This document shows positions 8,190 through 17,112 of a DNA stretch of 64,000 bases, in pieces. The notes beneath the pieces were generated by a model. That model was given only the letters and a program-made list of their open reading frames with translations, did not search any database and had not been told where the DNA came from. The position numbers and the translations under genes were made by a program. The stretch comes from Undibacterium hunanense. Lineage in GTDB: Bacteria > Pseudomonadota > Gammaproteobacteria > Burkholderiales > Burkholderiaceae_D. The DNA lies in NCBI RefSeq assembly GCF_014284335.1, contig NZ_JACOGF010000003.1:124001-188000 (forward strand), in the 5' to 3' direction. Numbering within the stretch: the stretch's first letter is position 1; the number at the start of each line of letters is the position of its first letter.

Positions 8190-11156
8190 CTATCGGGTAT
8201 ATGCCAGCGCGGCCGGAACATCCAGCTGCCACACGGTGCCGCTACCTTCACAGCTGTGCACCACCAATTTGGCCTTGATTCTGGCCGCGCGCTCATACAT
8301 CCCGCACATGCCCCAATGGTTCTGACGCCCCCCATCGTTGAGAACGGCTGCAGGAATACCGACGCCGTCGTCGCGCAGAATACAGCGGAATTCCCGCTTG
8401 CCGTAGTGGATTTCAACTTCTATCCTGGTTGCCCTGGCATGGGTATAGGCATTTGCTACCGCCTCGGTGACGATCGCCAAAGCGTCTTCATAGATCGTCG
8501 CATTGAGCCGGCGGGTGGAATCGGAAACAGTCAAACGAATCGGGCCAGCATCGCCATGCTGCAGGCGTGCAGCCGCAGCCAGTACTGCATCCGCAAAACT
8601 CACTTTCCCGGCGTCTTCGCCGCGCAATTCACGTATTCGCTCCCGCCCCTCGTCGAGCACCTCATCGGCCTGCTGCAATGCGGTTTCGATCTGCAGCCGC
8701 GCCGTATCCCTCGCCGGCAATTTCAGTAACGCTGCATGTACATGCAGCACCAGTCCCTGCACCGATTGCAGCAGAGTGTCGTGCAGCTCCCTGGCAATCC
8801 GCTCTCGCTCGTTGACCCGCTCTTGCAGGCGGCCGACCATCTGTCTGCCCAGACGCCGGATATGCCATCGGTAAGCGATGTGGGCGACCGTAAGCAGACT
8901 GAGTACACACAGCGCCTTGAACCACCATGTCTGCGTCGCTTTAGGCGCGATCGAAAAATCCACGGTGGTAATGGCGTCGGACCACTTGCCGTTGTAGTCT
9001 GTCGAGGTGACGCTGAAGCGGTAATTGCCAGGCGCGAGATTGCTATAGTAGGCATTGCGGCGTCCACCTGCATCCTGCCATTCCGTATCAACTTCCTCCA
9101 GACGGTATCGGAAACGCATACGTTCCGGGATCGATAACGCCGGGCTGGTGTAATCGAACTGCAACACGGAACTGCCGGGTGCAAAGCGAATAGGCGACTG
9201 CGGCGGTCTGCCGTCGCCGGGCGGTCCCAGCGCCTTGATGATGACGGGCCGCCTGGGTGCTGGCGGCAACGACTCGGCAGGATTCAGAAGGAACATGCCG
9301 GTGGATCGGGCTATCCACAGACGCAAATCGGACGCCAGCACCAGCGACGGAGTTGGCGCGATGTAGGGAGCGCTCCCCTCCAGTCCATCCAGTTGGTCCA
9401 GTCGCTCGTACTGCACATGATAATCGCGCTGTCGTTCGAATTGGGCGATTTCCGAACCCGGAATGCGGAACAGGCCGGCGAAGGCGTTCAGCCAGAGATC
9501 GCCGTTTTCCAGTTCAACGATGCCGGAAATGCCGCGGAACGTCTCGCCATTAACGCCGCTGATCTGACGAAAATGGTCTGCCCCAAACAATGCCAAACCC
9601 TTTTCTCCACCAGCCCATACGTGCTGACCGTGCAGATGCAGCGCCATCACAGTGCCCAACGCCAAGCCTTCGGCCGCACCGTAGCTGCGCCACGCAGCAC
9701 CTTGCGCATGGACCACCAGACCGGGATAATAACCAAGCCAGAGTCCGGCGGCGTCTGAGCGGGCCATCACATTGACTTCGCCCTCGCTCCCTGCTTTTTC
9801 CCATGTTCCCTGCGGCCTGCGACGATACAGGCCATGCTGCAACAACGCCACCAGCAAGCTGTCATCCCTGTCCGCCAGCAGCGCCTGTACCCTCACCCCG
9901 CCGATGGCGGCAGGCAAGGTAATCGACCGACTGTCCTCGCCCTGGAAACGCCGTAAGGTTCCGTACGAAGCGCCCCATAGCGCACCATCGCTGGTACGGG
10001 TAAAACTGGTCAGCCTGCGATCCCATCCGTCGCCAACCTGCGGCAAGAGCGGCGTGGCTGTCGCCTGGCCGGTCTCGTTGGCGACCACGTGATAGCTGCC
10101 TATCCAGACGCCGGCGCTATCGTCGGCGATGATCCCGCCGCCTATGGCCGCTTCAGGAACCTCCAGCTTGGTCAGCCGTTTATGACGAAACCTATCGATT
10201 CCGCTTGACGTTGACGTCCAGATATTTCCCTCCTGATCTTCGAAGATCGCGCCGACGGCACGTCCACTCAAGCCCTGCCGTGGCGTCGCGCGCGTGATTC
10301 CCCGCGCAGTATGAAGCTCGAGCCCATCCAGCAGACCTACCCAGAGATCACCGTGACGATCGATCAACAGACTACCGGGATCACCTATGGATCCCCACTG
10401 CCGATATACTGTATTCTGCCTGGGTCCTGTCAGCAGATTGAGTCGCCCATGCAGCGCATCCCAGCTGACCACATTGCCATTGGGGAGCTCGAAAAGTACA
10501 CCGGTTCCTCTGTCGACAGCAGACTTGGCAAACCGCGCCTCCCCCGGTTGGAGAGAATACACGCCCGCATCGCCCTGCGCCCACAGTACGCCATGCCGGT
10601 CGCGCATCAGTGTTTTATATGGGCCGCCAGCCAGGCCCCATGAACTGACTGGCTTCTGCCAGCGGTCGCGTTCCATGTAGAACAAGCCTAGCGTGGTGGC
10701 CGCCCACATGCGGCCACTGCCATCCTGCTCCAAACCCCACACGGCGCGATTGGGCAGGCCATCCCGCTCACCATAATTGCGTATCAGCCCGTTGCGCAAA
10801 AAACTTGCCCCGCCACTGCGATAGCCTATCCATAGTCCGCCGTCAGCCACCGCATTCACCAGGCTGACGTTTTGGGTCGGCAAAGCCGCATTGACCGGCG
10901 CAAACTGTTCGAACTGCATGCCATCGAAGCGATACAATCCGGCCGGTCCGCCCAGCCATAACCAGCCGTCGCTGGTTTGCGTGATCGACAAGATTGATTC
11001 CGGCGCACCGTCACGCGCACTCCAGCTGGTGTGATGCAAATTGATCGCCGGTGTTGCAAGGCCCTGCGACAGACTGACCGCCGGAAAAACACCACCGCAA
11101 AACAGCACGCAGCAGGCCACCGCTACGTGGCAATAGTCAAGTAATAGACTCTTCAT
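8190..11156 (-). CDS. Beta-propeller sensor histidine kinase (Y_Y_Y / HisKA_3 type)
   Basis: The 988-residue protein has a signal peptide, then about 650 residues of Reg_prop propeller repeats (for example IWTSTSSGIDRF, LWIGYRSGG, LWLGGPAGLYRFDG). A Y_Y_Y domain follows (FDYTSPALSIPERMRFRYRLE...NLAPGNYRFSV), then a membrane helix near residue 750 and a HisKA_3 dimerisation domain with the H-box ARELHDTLLQSVQGL (His near residue 791). A HATPase_c domain with an N-box (TEAVANAYTHA) and DDGVGI completes it. Such one-piece periplasmic propeller sensors often detect oligosaccharides or other envelope ligands in known relatives. The gene is transcribed divergently from the hydrolase at 11290. Confidence 0.92.
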   Translation of the reverse strand: MKSLLLDYCHVAVACCVLFCGGVFPAVSLSQGLATPAINLHHTSWSARDGAPESILSITQTSDGWLWLGGPAGLYRFDGMQFEQFAPVNAALPTQNVSLVNAVADGGLWIGYRSGGASFLRNGLIRNYGERDGLPNRAVWGLEQDGSGRMWAATTLGLFYMERDRWQKPVSSWGLAGGPYKTLMRDRHGVLWAQGDAGVYSLQPGEARFAKSAVDRGTGVLFELPNGNVVSWDALHGRLNLLTGPRQNTVYRQWGSIGDPGSLLIDRHGDLWVGLLDGLELHTARGITRATPRQGLSGRAVGAIFEDQEGNIWTSTSSGIDRFRHKRLTKLEVPEAAIGGGIIADDSAGVWIGSYHVVANETGQATATPLLPQVGDGWDRRLTSFTRTSDGALWGASYGTLRRFQGEDSRSITLPAAIGGVRVQALLADRDDSLLVALLQHGLYRRRPQGTWEKAGSEGEVNVMARSDAAGLWLGYYPGLVVHAQGAAWRSYGAAEGLALGTVMALHLHGQHVWAGGEKGLALFGADHFRQISGVNGETFRGISGIVELENGDLWLNAFAGLFRIPGSEIAQFERQRDYHVQYERLDQLDGLEGSAPYIAPTPSLVLASDLRLWIARSTGMFLLNPAESLPPAPRRPVIIKALGPPGDGRPPQSPIRFAPGSSVLQFDYTSPALSIPERMRFRYRLEEVDTEWQDAGGRRNAYYSNLAPGNYRFSVTSTDYNGKWSDAITTVDFSIAPKATQTWWFKALCVLSLLTVAHIAYRWHIRRLGRQMVGRLQERVNERERIARELHDTLLQSVQGLVLHVHAALLKLPARDTARLQIETALQQADEVLDEGRERIRELRGEDAGKVSFADAVLAAAARLQHGDAGPIRLTVSDSTRRLNATIYEDALAIVTEAVANAYTHARATRIEVEIHYGKREFRCILRDDGVGIPAAVLNDGGRQNHWGMCGMYERAARIKAKLVVHSCEGSGTVWQLDVPAALAYTR

Positions 11157-11196
11157 CGTGTTAGCTAGTAATTAATTCTATTATGCAACTATTATG

Positions 11197-11213
11197 TTCG
11201 AGATTGTATCGAA
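11197..11213. promoter_or_regulatory. Inverted repeat in divergent promoter
   Basis: TTCGA-N7-TCGAA lies roughly midway between the divergent kinase (start 11156) and hydrolase (start 11290). A LuxR-type response regulator encoded next door could use such a dyad. The arms are short, so chance is possible. Confidence 0.3.
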
Positions 11214-11289
11214 TATACCTACCCGATAGTGTGTATATTTAGCATGATTGCTTGGCTATACTGTGTTTTCAACCACAGGAGCCAACATC

Positions 11290-12207
11290 ATGCGTATCAA
11301 CCTTGCCAGCGTAGTTGCACTAACCGCCGCCCTTCAGTTTGCCCCGGCGTGGGCAGCGCCCCTGCCTTATCCGGCCACTTTCAAAATCGAAAACATCAAG
11401 ACACCAGAGGTCACCATCCACGTGCGCGTGGGCGGTAGCGGGCCAGCGGTAGTGCTGCTGCATGGCTTTGGCGACACCGGCGACATGTGGACACCGCTGG
11501 CGATTGCACTGGCCAAAGACCACAAGGTTATCGTGCCGGATCTCCGCGGACTGGGTTTGTCTTCCAGACCCGAAACCGGCTATGAAAAAAAGAACCAGGC
11601 CGGTGATCTTCGTGCCGTGCTGGACAAGCTTGGTGTCGGGCAGGCCGTCATCATCGGCCACGATATCGGTACTATGGTGGCCTATGCTTACGCTGCGCGC
11701 TATCCCGACCAGACCACCAAGCTGGTGGTAATGGATGCGCCGGTGCCGGGCATTCCGCCATGGGAGCAAATCGTCCGCCTGCCCGCTTTGTGGCACTTCG
11801 ATTTCGGTGGTAAGGATGCCTTGCGCCTGGTACAGGGCCGCGAACGTATTTATCTGGACCGCTTCTGGAACGAGTTCGCCGGCAATCCTGTCAAGGTCGA
11901 CGAAAGCACCCGCGCTCACTACGCAAAACTTTACGCCGCGCCCGGTGCCATGAAGGCTGCCTTCAACCAGTTCCTGTCTATACGCAAGGATGTCGATGAC
12001 AACGCCGAATCCATGAAGACCAAACTGAATATGCCGGTACTTGCGATCGGTGGCGAAAAATCGTTCGGTGCCAATGAAGCTGCCGTAATGCGCAACGCAG
12101 CCACCAACGTCACCGAAAAAGTAATCCCCAACGCTGGCCACTGGCTGATGGAAGAGGCGCCCGACGCAACCATTGAGGCCGTGTTAACATTCATCCGCGC
12201 CAAATAA
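11290..12207 (+). CDS. Secreted alpha/beta hydrolase (epoxide hydrolase / haloacetate dehalogenase type)
   Basis: The 305-residue protein begins MRINLASVVALTAALQFAPAWAA, a signal peptide, so it probably acts in the periplasm. The fold motifs are clear: oxyanion region LLHGFGDTGDMW, nucleophile elbow GHDIGTM with Asp as nucleophile, and a terminal NAGHWLMEEAPD carrying the catalytic His. An Asp nucleophile excludes an ordinary serine esterase and fits epoxide hydrolases or dehalogenases. The start at 11290 follows ACAGGAGCCAACATC. It is probably co-transcribed with the following dehydrogenase, and the shared, GC-rich composition ties it to the adjacent two-component system. Confidence 0.85.
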   Translation: MRINLASVVALTAALQFAPAWAAPLPYPATFKIENIKTPEVTIHVRVGGSGPAVVLLHGFGDTGDMWTPLAIALAKDHKVIVPDLRGLGLSSRPETGYEKKNQAGDLRAVLDKLGVGQAVIIGHDIGTMVAYAYAARYPDQTTKLVVMDAPVPGIPPWEQIVRLPALWHFDFGGKDALRLVQGRERIYLDRFWNEFAGNPVKVDESTRAHYAKLYAAPGAMKAAFNQFLSIRKDVDDNAESMKTKLNMPVLAIGGEKSFGANEAAVMRNAATNVTEKVIPNAGHWLMEEAPDATIEAVLTFIRAK

Positions 12208-12228
12208 GATCGCCACACGGCCACCAGC

Positions 12229-12268
12229 GGGCACAGATTTGTGCCCCATCCTCGCGGGATTTCCCGCG
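12229..12268 (+). other. Two small hairpins between hydrolase and dehydrogenase genes
   Basis: GGGCACA/TGTGCCC (12229-12246) and CGCGGG/CCCGCG (12253-12268) form adjacent hairpins just upstream of the dehydrogenase ribosome-binding site. There is no T tract, so they are more likely RNA-stability or processing elements than a terminator. Confidence 0.35.
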
Positions 12269-12288
12269 CCCAACCAAGGAGCATCGAC

Positions 12289-13080
12289 ATGGACTTACAA
12301 CTGAATGGCAAACTGGCACTGGTAAGCGGGAGCACGGCCGGAATCGGCTTCGCGATCGCATCTACGCTGGCCAGGGAGGGTGCCAGTGTGATCGTCAACG
12401 GCAGGACTCAGGCCGGGGTCGATGAGGCAGTGGAGCTTATACGCGCGGAAACGCATGGTACGGTCCACGGCTATGTTGCAGACCTTAGTCAATCCGAGGC
12501 TGCCAAGGAGCTGGTTCGACGACATGTGGGTATCAACATTCTGGTCAACAACCTCGGCATTTTTGAACCCAAGGCCTTCGAAAATATTCCCGACGAAGAT
12601 TGGCAGCGTTTTTTTGACGTCAATGTCCTGAGTGGTATCCGCCTTGCGCGGCTGGTGCTGCCGGAGATGAAACGGGCGAATTGGGGACGCATCATCTTCA
12701 TCTCAAGTGAAAGCGCGGTCCAGATCCCCACCGAGATGATTCACTACGGCATGACCAAGACCGCGCAACTCGCTGTTTCGCGCGGGCTGGCGGAATCAGT
12801 GGCCGGTACGGGCATTACCGTCAACAGCGTACTGCCTGGTCCGACGAAATCGCGCGGCGTTGGCGACTTCGTCGAAGGCATGGCACGCGCGAGCGACAAG
12901 AGCTTCGAGCAGATCGAGGCGGAGTTTTTCGATCAGGTGCGCCCGACATCGTTGATCAAACGCTTCGGGACGCCACAGGAAGTGGCTTCGCTGGTGGCCT
13001 ACGTGGCAAGTCCGCTGGCGTCGGCGACCACCGGTGCGGCGTTACGAGTTGACGGTGGCGTTATCAAGAGCGCTTTCTGA
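12289..13080 (+). CDS. Short-chain dehydrogenase/reductase (SDR)
   Basis: This 263-residue classical SDR carries the cofactor motif SGSTAGIGFAIA, the NNLGIFEP stretch (NNAG equivalent), catalytic Ser in FISSESAVQIP, YxxxK as HYGMTKTAQ, and a C-terminal TTGAALRVDGGV. Arg in NGRTQAG after the second strand suggests NADP preference. The start at 12289 follows CCAAGGAGC. It has no signal peptide, unlike the upstream hydrolase, so it acts in the cytoplasm. The usual sequence TGxxxGxG is kept apart from the initial Ser. The substrate cannot be deduced. Confidence 0.9.
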   Translation: MDLQLNGKLALVSGSTAGIGFAIASTLAREGASVIVNGRTQAGVDEAVELIRAETHGTVHGYVADLSQSEAAKELVRRHVGINILVNNLGIFEPKAFENIPDEDWQRFFDVNVLSGIRLARLVLPEMKRANWGRIIFISSESAVQIPTEMIHYGMTKTAQLAVSRGLAESVAGTGITVNSVLPGPTKSRGVGDFVEGMARASDKSFEQIEAEFFDQVRPTSLIKRFGTPQEVASLVAYVASPLASATTGAALRVDGGVIKSAF

Positions 13081-13223
13081 TAAAGGAACGACAAAGAGGC
13101 GATGAACCTCTATCAATCCGAAACCGCAAACGAGATGGAAACCGCCTGCTGCTTTCAGCATTTTCGGCGCTTTCAGTATGTGGATAGGTAATTGTCAAGT
13201 CAGTGCGCAAACATAAAGACAGC

Positions 13224-13286
13224 CTGGCAAAAATTTACAAGGCAATAGCGAGAATCAGTCACTCTTGCCTTGTAAATTTTTGCCAG
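13224..13286. repeat. Perfect 22-bp inverted repeat with 19-base spacer
   Basis: Positions 13224-13245 and 13265-13286 are exact reverse complements (centre AAAAATTTACAAGG). The structure lies between the dehydrogenase stop and a duplicated eboB tail. It could act as a bidirectional terminator for the converging transcripts, although there is no flanking T tract, or it could be a recombination scar. No transposase is nearby. Confidence 0.85.
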
Positions 13287-13295
13287 CTTGCTTAT

Positions 13296-13355
13296 GTATT
13301 ACATGGTCAGGCACCCAGGGTGGATGAAGAGACACTGAAGCCGGACATTATTCGC
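13296..13355 (+). pseudogene. Diverged remnant of the eboB C-terminus
   Basis: In plus frame, VLHGQAPRVDEETLKPDIIR matches the true EboB ending VLRGQAPRVDEEVLNPDIIR at 17 of 20 residues, but no stop follows. Only these 20 codons are preserved; upstream is non-coding with the inverted repeat, downstream the sequence runs into the minus-strand PAP2 gene, whose stop codon lies inside this remnant. The DNA has diverged at many third positions, so this is not a very recent duplication. It marks a past recombination between two ebo-type copies or the edge of the inserted block. Confidence 0.8.
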
Positions 13356-14013
13356 CAGGCCTGGTGGCCGTTGCCGTATGTCGCCACTTCAATATCAACG
13401 CCAGACCTACCACCCAGGTCAGTGCGGCAGCCCATGCGGCCATGACATCTGATGGATAATGAACACCCAGATACAGCCTGGATACGCTCACCATCAAAAC
13501 GAAACATGCACTGATTGCTGTAATCAGCCAGCGTGCCTTGCTTTTCCAGCCAAGAATAATCAGCAAGGCTGCCAGCGCCATTGCGTTCATGGAGTGCCCG
13601 CTCGGAAAACTGAATGTGGTTTCTGGCTGCAATGAAATCCAGAAGTCGGGGCGGCTTCTGGCAAAAAAATTCTTTGCCAGCACATTCAGCGCTGCTGCGC
13701 CAGTCAAGGACAGGAAGGCAAACAGCGCATCCATTCGCAGGCGCTTATATACAAGCCAGGCAAATAAAGCCAGTTCAAACGGAACGACCCACGGCGCCGA
13801 ACCGATATGCGTAAAGAACAACATGACGCTATCCAACTGTGTATTCGCATGTGCATGAAAAAACATCAGCAGAGGCTGGTCGAAGGCAAATACTTCATGC
13901 TCTGCCACTTCACTGGCTAGTATGCTGAATATATAAAAAGGCAGCAATATTCCAATAAAAAGCGCAATTAGTGTTGGTGCACGTAGTTGTAAGCGGTAAA
14001 AAAGAGTAGTCAT
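13348..14013 (-). CDS. PAP2-family membrane phosphatase
   Basis: The 221-residue integral membrane protein has the three phosphatase motifs: KNFFARSRP, FPSGHSMN and SRLYLGVHYPSDV. About five or six hydrophobic helices are visible. Relatives dephosphorylate undecaprenyl pyrophosphate, phosphatidic acid or lipid A. It follows the RND pump gene by six bases and is probably the last gene of that operon. Its final codons (PGE, stop at 13348) are drawn from the eboB-tail remnant, so the original C-terminus was probably altered by the rearrangement. Confidence 0.88.
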   Translation of the reverse strand: MTTLFYRLQLRAPTLIALFIGILLPFYIFSILASEVAEHEVFAFDQPLLMFFHAHANTQLDSVMLFFTHIGSAPWVVPFELALFAWLVYKRLRMDALFAFLSLTGAAALNVLAKNFFARSRPDFWISLQPETTFSFPSGHSMNAMALAALLIILGWKSKARWLITAISACFVLMVSVSRLYLGVHYPSDVMAAWAAALTWVVGLALILKWRHTATATRPGE

Positions 14014-14019
14014 ATTGTC

Positions 14020-17000
14020 TTAAGAAATCTGGCCGGATTCATCGGCAATAACTGCCGCCGGACTATTCACTTGCGGCTGGCCAGCCGTTCTATCGAAGCA
14101 CACGTACAGGACCGGCGTAATGAACAAGGTAATCAGCTGCGAAAACAGCAGACCACCCACTATGGATACGCCCAGCGGCTGACGCAATTCTGCCCCCGCG
14201 CCCAGGCCTAGTGCAATCGGCAATGCTCCCATGATGGCGCAAAATGTCGTCATCATAATGGGACGAAAACGCAGCAGGCAGGCCTGACGAATGGCGTCCA
14301 GCGGCGTCAGTCCCCGGGTTCTTTGTGCATCAAGCGCGAAGTCTATCATCATGATGGCATTTTTCTTGACAACACCAATCAGCAACAGCACGCCGATCAT
14401 GGCAATGAAGCTCAGTTCCAGGCCGGTGATACGCAAGGCGAGCAACGCCCCCACTGCGGCAGAGGGAATGCCCAGCAAGATTGTCACTGGATGTATCCAG
14501 CTTTCATACAACATGCCCAGTACGACATAGATGACGGCCACCGCAATGAGCACCAGCCATAGCTGGGTAGTTTGTGCCTGCTGGAACAAGGCGGCCTGTC
14601 CGGCAAATGCACCAAACACAAATGTGGGCAAACCTATTTCCTGCCGGGCTGCATCAATCGCGATGGCGGCGTCGGAAAGTGACTTGCCGGGGCTAAGATC
14701 AAAAGTCAGGGTTACGGCAGGCAATTGCCCTTGATGATTAATGGCCATGGCACCTTTGGTCCGTTCAACGCGTGCCAGTGCAGCAACAGGAATCAGCGCA
14801 CCGGTGTTGCTGCGCACATAGACCTGATTCAGACTGGTTTCGTCACGCCGGCTTTCGAGTGTCATTTCCATGATGACCTGGTAACTGTCTTCCGGTGCAT
14901 AGATAGTGGAAACCTGTTGTGTCCCAAAAGCGGTATATAGCGTGTTCTTGATGACATTCATGTCCACGCCCAATTGCGACGCCTTGTCACGGTCAATCAA
15001 CAATTTTGCCTGCAATCCATCTTTCTGCGCATCGGAAGCCAGGCCAACAAACACATCGGATTTTTTCAAGGCAGCCATCAACTTGTCAGCCCAGACATCC
15101 AGTTCACCCGGACTGACAGATTCCAGGGTGTACTGGAAACTGCTTTTCGAACCTCGTCCACCAATGCGGAAATTTTGTACCGGACTGAAAAAAACCTTGA
15201 TGCCTGGCAGGAAGGCCGTTTTCTTTCGCAACTGTGTCAATACCTCTGCCATGGGTGGCCTGCTGCCCTTTTCTTTCAGAGTGACAGTAAACGCTGTTGT
15301 ATCGTGATCGACTTTTGCTACAACATCACTGATGGATGCATCATGCAACAAGACTGTTTCAAGTTGCTGATTGATTAATAGCCTTGCGTCATACGCCATG
15401 TCTTGTGGCGTATCGACATTCACTGAAATCTGGCCTATATCCTCTTGCGGGAAAAACCCCTTGGGTGCGGCGATATACAGTACACCGGTCAACACGACGG
15501 TAGACAAACCGGCTAGCAATACCACAACGCGATGTGCCAGTGCCCATTCCAGGCCCCGGGCATAGGCGCCGAGCGTTCGTTCAAAAACGACCTCAAAGGC
15601 CCGGGTCCAGCCAGGCCCCTGCTCATGATGTTGCCCGGATTTAAGCAGCATTGGCACCATCAGCGGGATCAGCGTCAATGCAACTGCCGCAGAAACGATG
15701 ATCGACAGCGATACGACGACAGCGAATTCATGGAACAACAAGCCGGTCACCCCAGGCATGAAAAAAATGGGGATGAATACTGCGATCAATGAGACCGAAA
15801 TGGAAATCACGGTAAAACCAACTTCACGCACCCCCTGACGTGCCGCCGATTGTGGTGTCATACCAGCTTCAATATGGCGCATGATATTTTCCAGAACGAC
15901 AATAGCATCATCCACAACCAGGCCAACGGCGATGGTAAGTCCCATGAGCGAAATATTATCCAGGCTGAGGCCAAGTGCATACATCAACCCAAATGTTCCC
16001 AGCAATGAAATCGGCAGGCTGATTGCTGGAATCAGCGTAGCAGCCAGGCGACGCAGGAACAATAAAATCACCATGATCACCAGTGCGATGGTCAGCAACA
16101 TCGTCAAATTTACGTCGTGCACCGCATTACGAATGGAAATGGATCGATCCGACAGCAGCGTTACCTTGACCGATGCAGGCAATTGCGTTTGCAAAATGGG
16201 AAGCATATTCTTGATGGCATCTACCGTCGCCACGGTATTGGCACCGGGCTGCCTCTGTATCGTCAGTAATATGGAACTGACACCATTGATCGCACTGGTA
16301 TTTTGCACATTCTCAATACTATCCTGAACATCTGCCACATCCCGCAGCCGGATTGTTTGCCCGCGTCTGCTGGCGACAATGACATTCGCAAAGTCAGCCG
16401 CTTTCATCAAGCCACCAGGTACATTCAGCATCATCATCTGACGCTTGCCGTCAAACTGACCGGTCGGTGCATTTGAATTGGCAGCTTTCAGTGCGGTGCT
16501 TACTTCTGGCAAAGTCAGATTGACGGCAGCCAATTTGTCCGGCTGGATTTCTATCCTGACGGCATAGCGCTTTTGGCCGGTAACATTCACTTGCGCCACG
16601 CCATTCAGGGTGGACAGCGCAGGCACGATCAGGTTATCTGAAAAACCGTTCAAATCCGTCAGCTTCATGGAAGGCGAACTCAAGCCTACCAGCAATATGG
16701 GGGCATCCGCAGGATTCACCTTACGATACGATGGCGGTGTGGTCATTTCTGCCGGCAAGGAACGAGTCGCCCGAAACAAGGCAGCCTGCACGTCACCAGC
16801 GGCGGCATCAATCGGCCTGCTGGGGTCAAATTCCAGCGTGATCTGCGTCTCTCCCTGTATGCTGGTTGATGTTGTTGCCAGCAAGCCAGGAATCGCGGAA
16901 AACTGCTTTTCCAGAGGTGTCGCAACGGAGGTCGACATGGTTTCCGGACTCGCACCAGATAGCTTTGCACCGACCTGAATGGTAGGTGTATCGTAATTAG

Positions 17001-17112
17001 GTAAAGCTGCAATCGGCAATTTTAACCAGCACACGGCACCTGCCACGATAATACTCAACCACAGCAACATGGTCGCAATCGGCCGGTCAATAAAACGTTC
17101 GTAGATATTCAT
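14020..17112 (-). CDS. RND multidrug efflux pump, inner-membrane permease
   Basis: The 1030-residue protein is an HAE1/MdtB-MdtC-like RND transporter. It has an N-terminal helix (RPIATMLLWLSIIVAGA), two large periplasmic loops and two blocks of membrane helices. The conserved proton-relay region GLVVDDAIVVLENIMRHIE is intact, as is the later LIGVVKKNAIMMIDFALD. It exports drugs or other amphiphiles with an adaptor and an outer-membrane channel. The start ATG overlaps the last four bases of the adaptor gene. No TolC/OprM-type channel is encoded nearby, so it must borrow one from elsewhere. Confidence 0.95.
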   Translation of the reverse strand: MNIYERFIDRPIATMLLWLSIIVAGAVCWLKLPIAALPNYDTPTIQVGAKLSGASPETMSTSVATPLEKQFSAIPGLLATTSTSIQGETQITLEFDPSRPIDAAAGDVQAALFRATRSLPAEMTTPPSYRKVNPADAPILLVGLSSPSMKLTDLNGFSDNLIVPALSTLNGVAQVNVTGQKRYAVRIEIQPDKLAAVNLTLPEVSTALKAANSNAPTGQFDGKRQMMMLNVPGGLMKAADFANVIVASRRGQTIRLRDVADVQDSIENVQNTSAINGVSSILLTIQRQPGANTVATVDAIKNMLPILQTQLPASVKVTLLSDRSISIRNAVHDVNLTMLLTIALVIMVILLFLRRLAATLIPAISLPISLLGTFGLMYALGLSLDNISLMGLTIAVGLVVDDAIVVLENIMRHIEAGMTPQSAARQGVREVGFTVISISVSLIAVFIPIFFMPGVTGLLFHEFAVVVSLSIIVSAAVALTLIPLMVPMLLKSGQHHEQGPGWTRAFEVVFERTLGAYARGLEWALAHRVVVLLAGLSTVVLTGVLYIAAPKGFFPQEDIGQISVNVDTPQDMAYDARLLINQQLETVLLHDASISDVVAKVDHDTTAFTVTLKEKGSRPPMAEVLTQLRKKTAFLPGIKVFFSPVQNFRIGGRGSKSSFQYTLESVSPGELDVWADKLMAALKKSDVFVGLASDAQKDGLQAKLLIDRDKASQLGVDMNVIKNTLYTAFGTQQVSTIYAPEDSYQVIMEMTLESRRDETSLNQVYVRSNTGALIPVAALARVERTKGAMAINHQGQLPAVTLTFDLSPGKSLSDAAIAIDAARQEIGLPTFVFGAFAGQAALFQQAQTTQLWLVLIAVAVIYVVLGMLYESWIHPVTILLGIPSAAVGALLALRITGLELSFIAMIGVLLLIGVVKKNAIMMIDFALDAQRTRGLTPLDAIRQACLLRFRPIMMTTFCAIMGALPIALGLGAGAELRQPLGVSIVGGLLFSQLITLFITPVLYVCFDRTAGQPQVNSPAAVIADESGQIS

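Noticed and set aside
13224..13286. Terminal inverted repeats of an insertion sequence
   Set aside because: The arms are only 19 bases apart and enclose no transposase.
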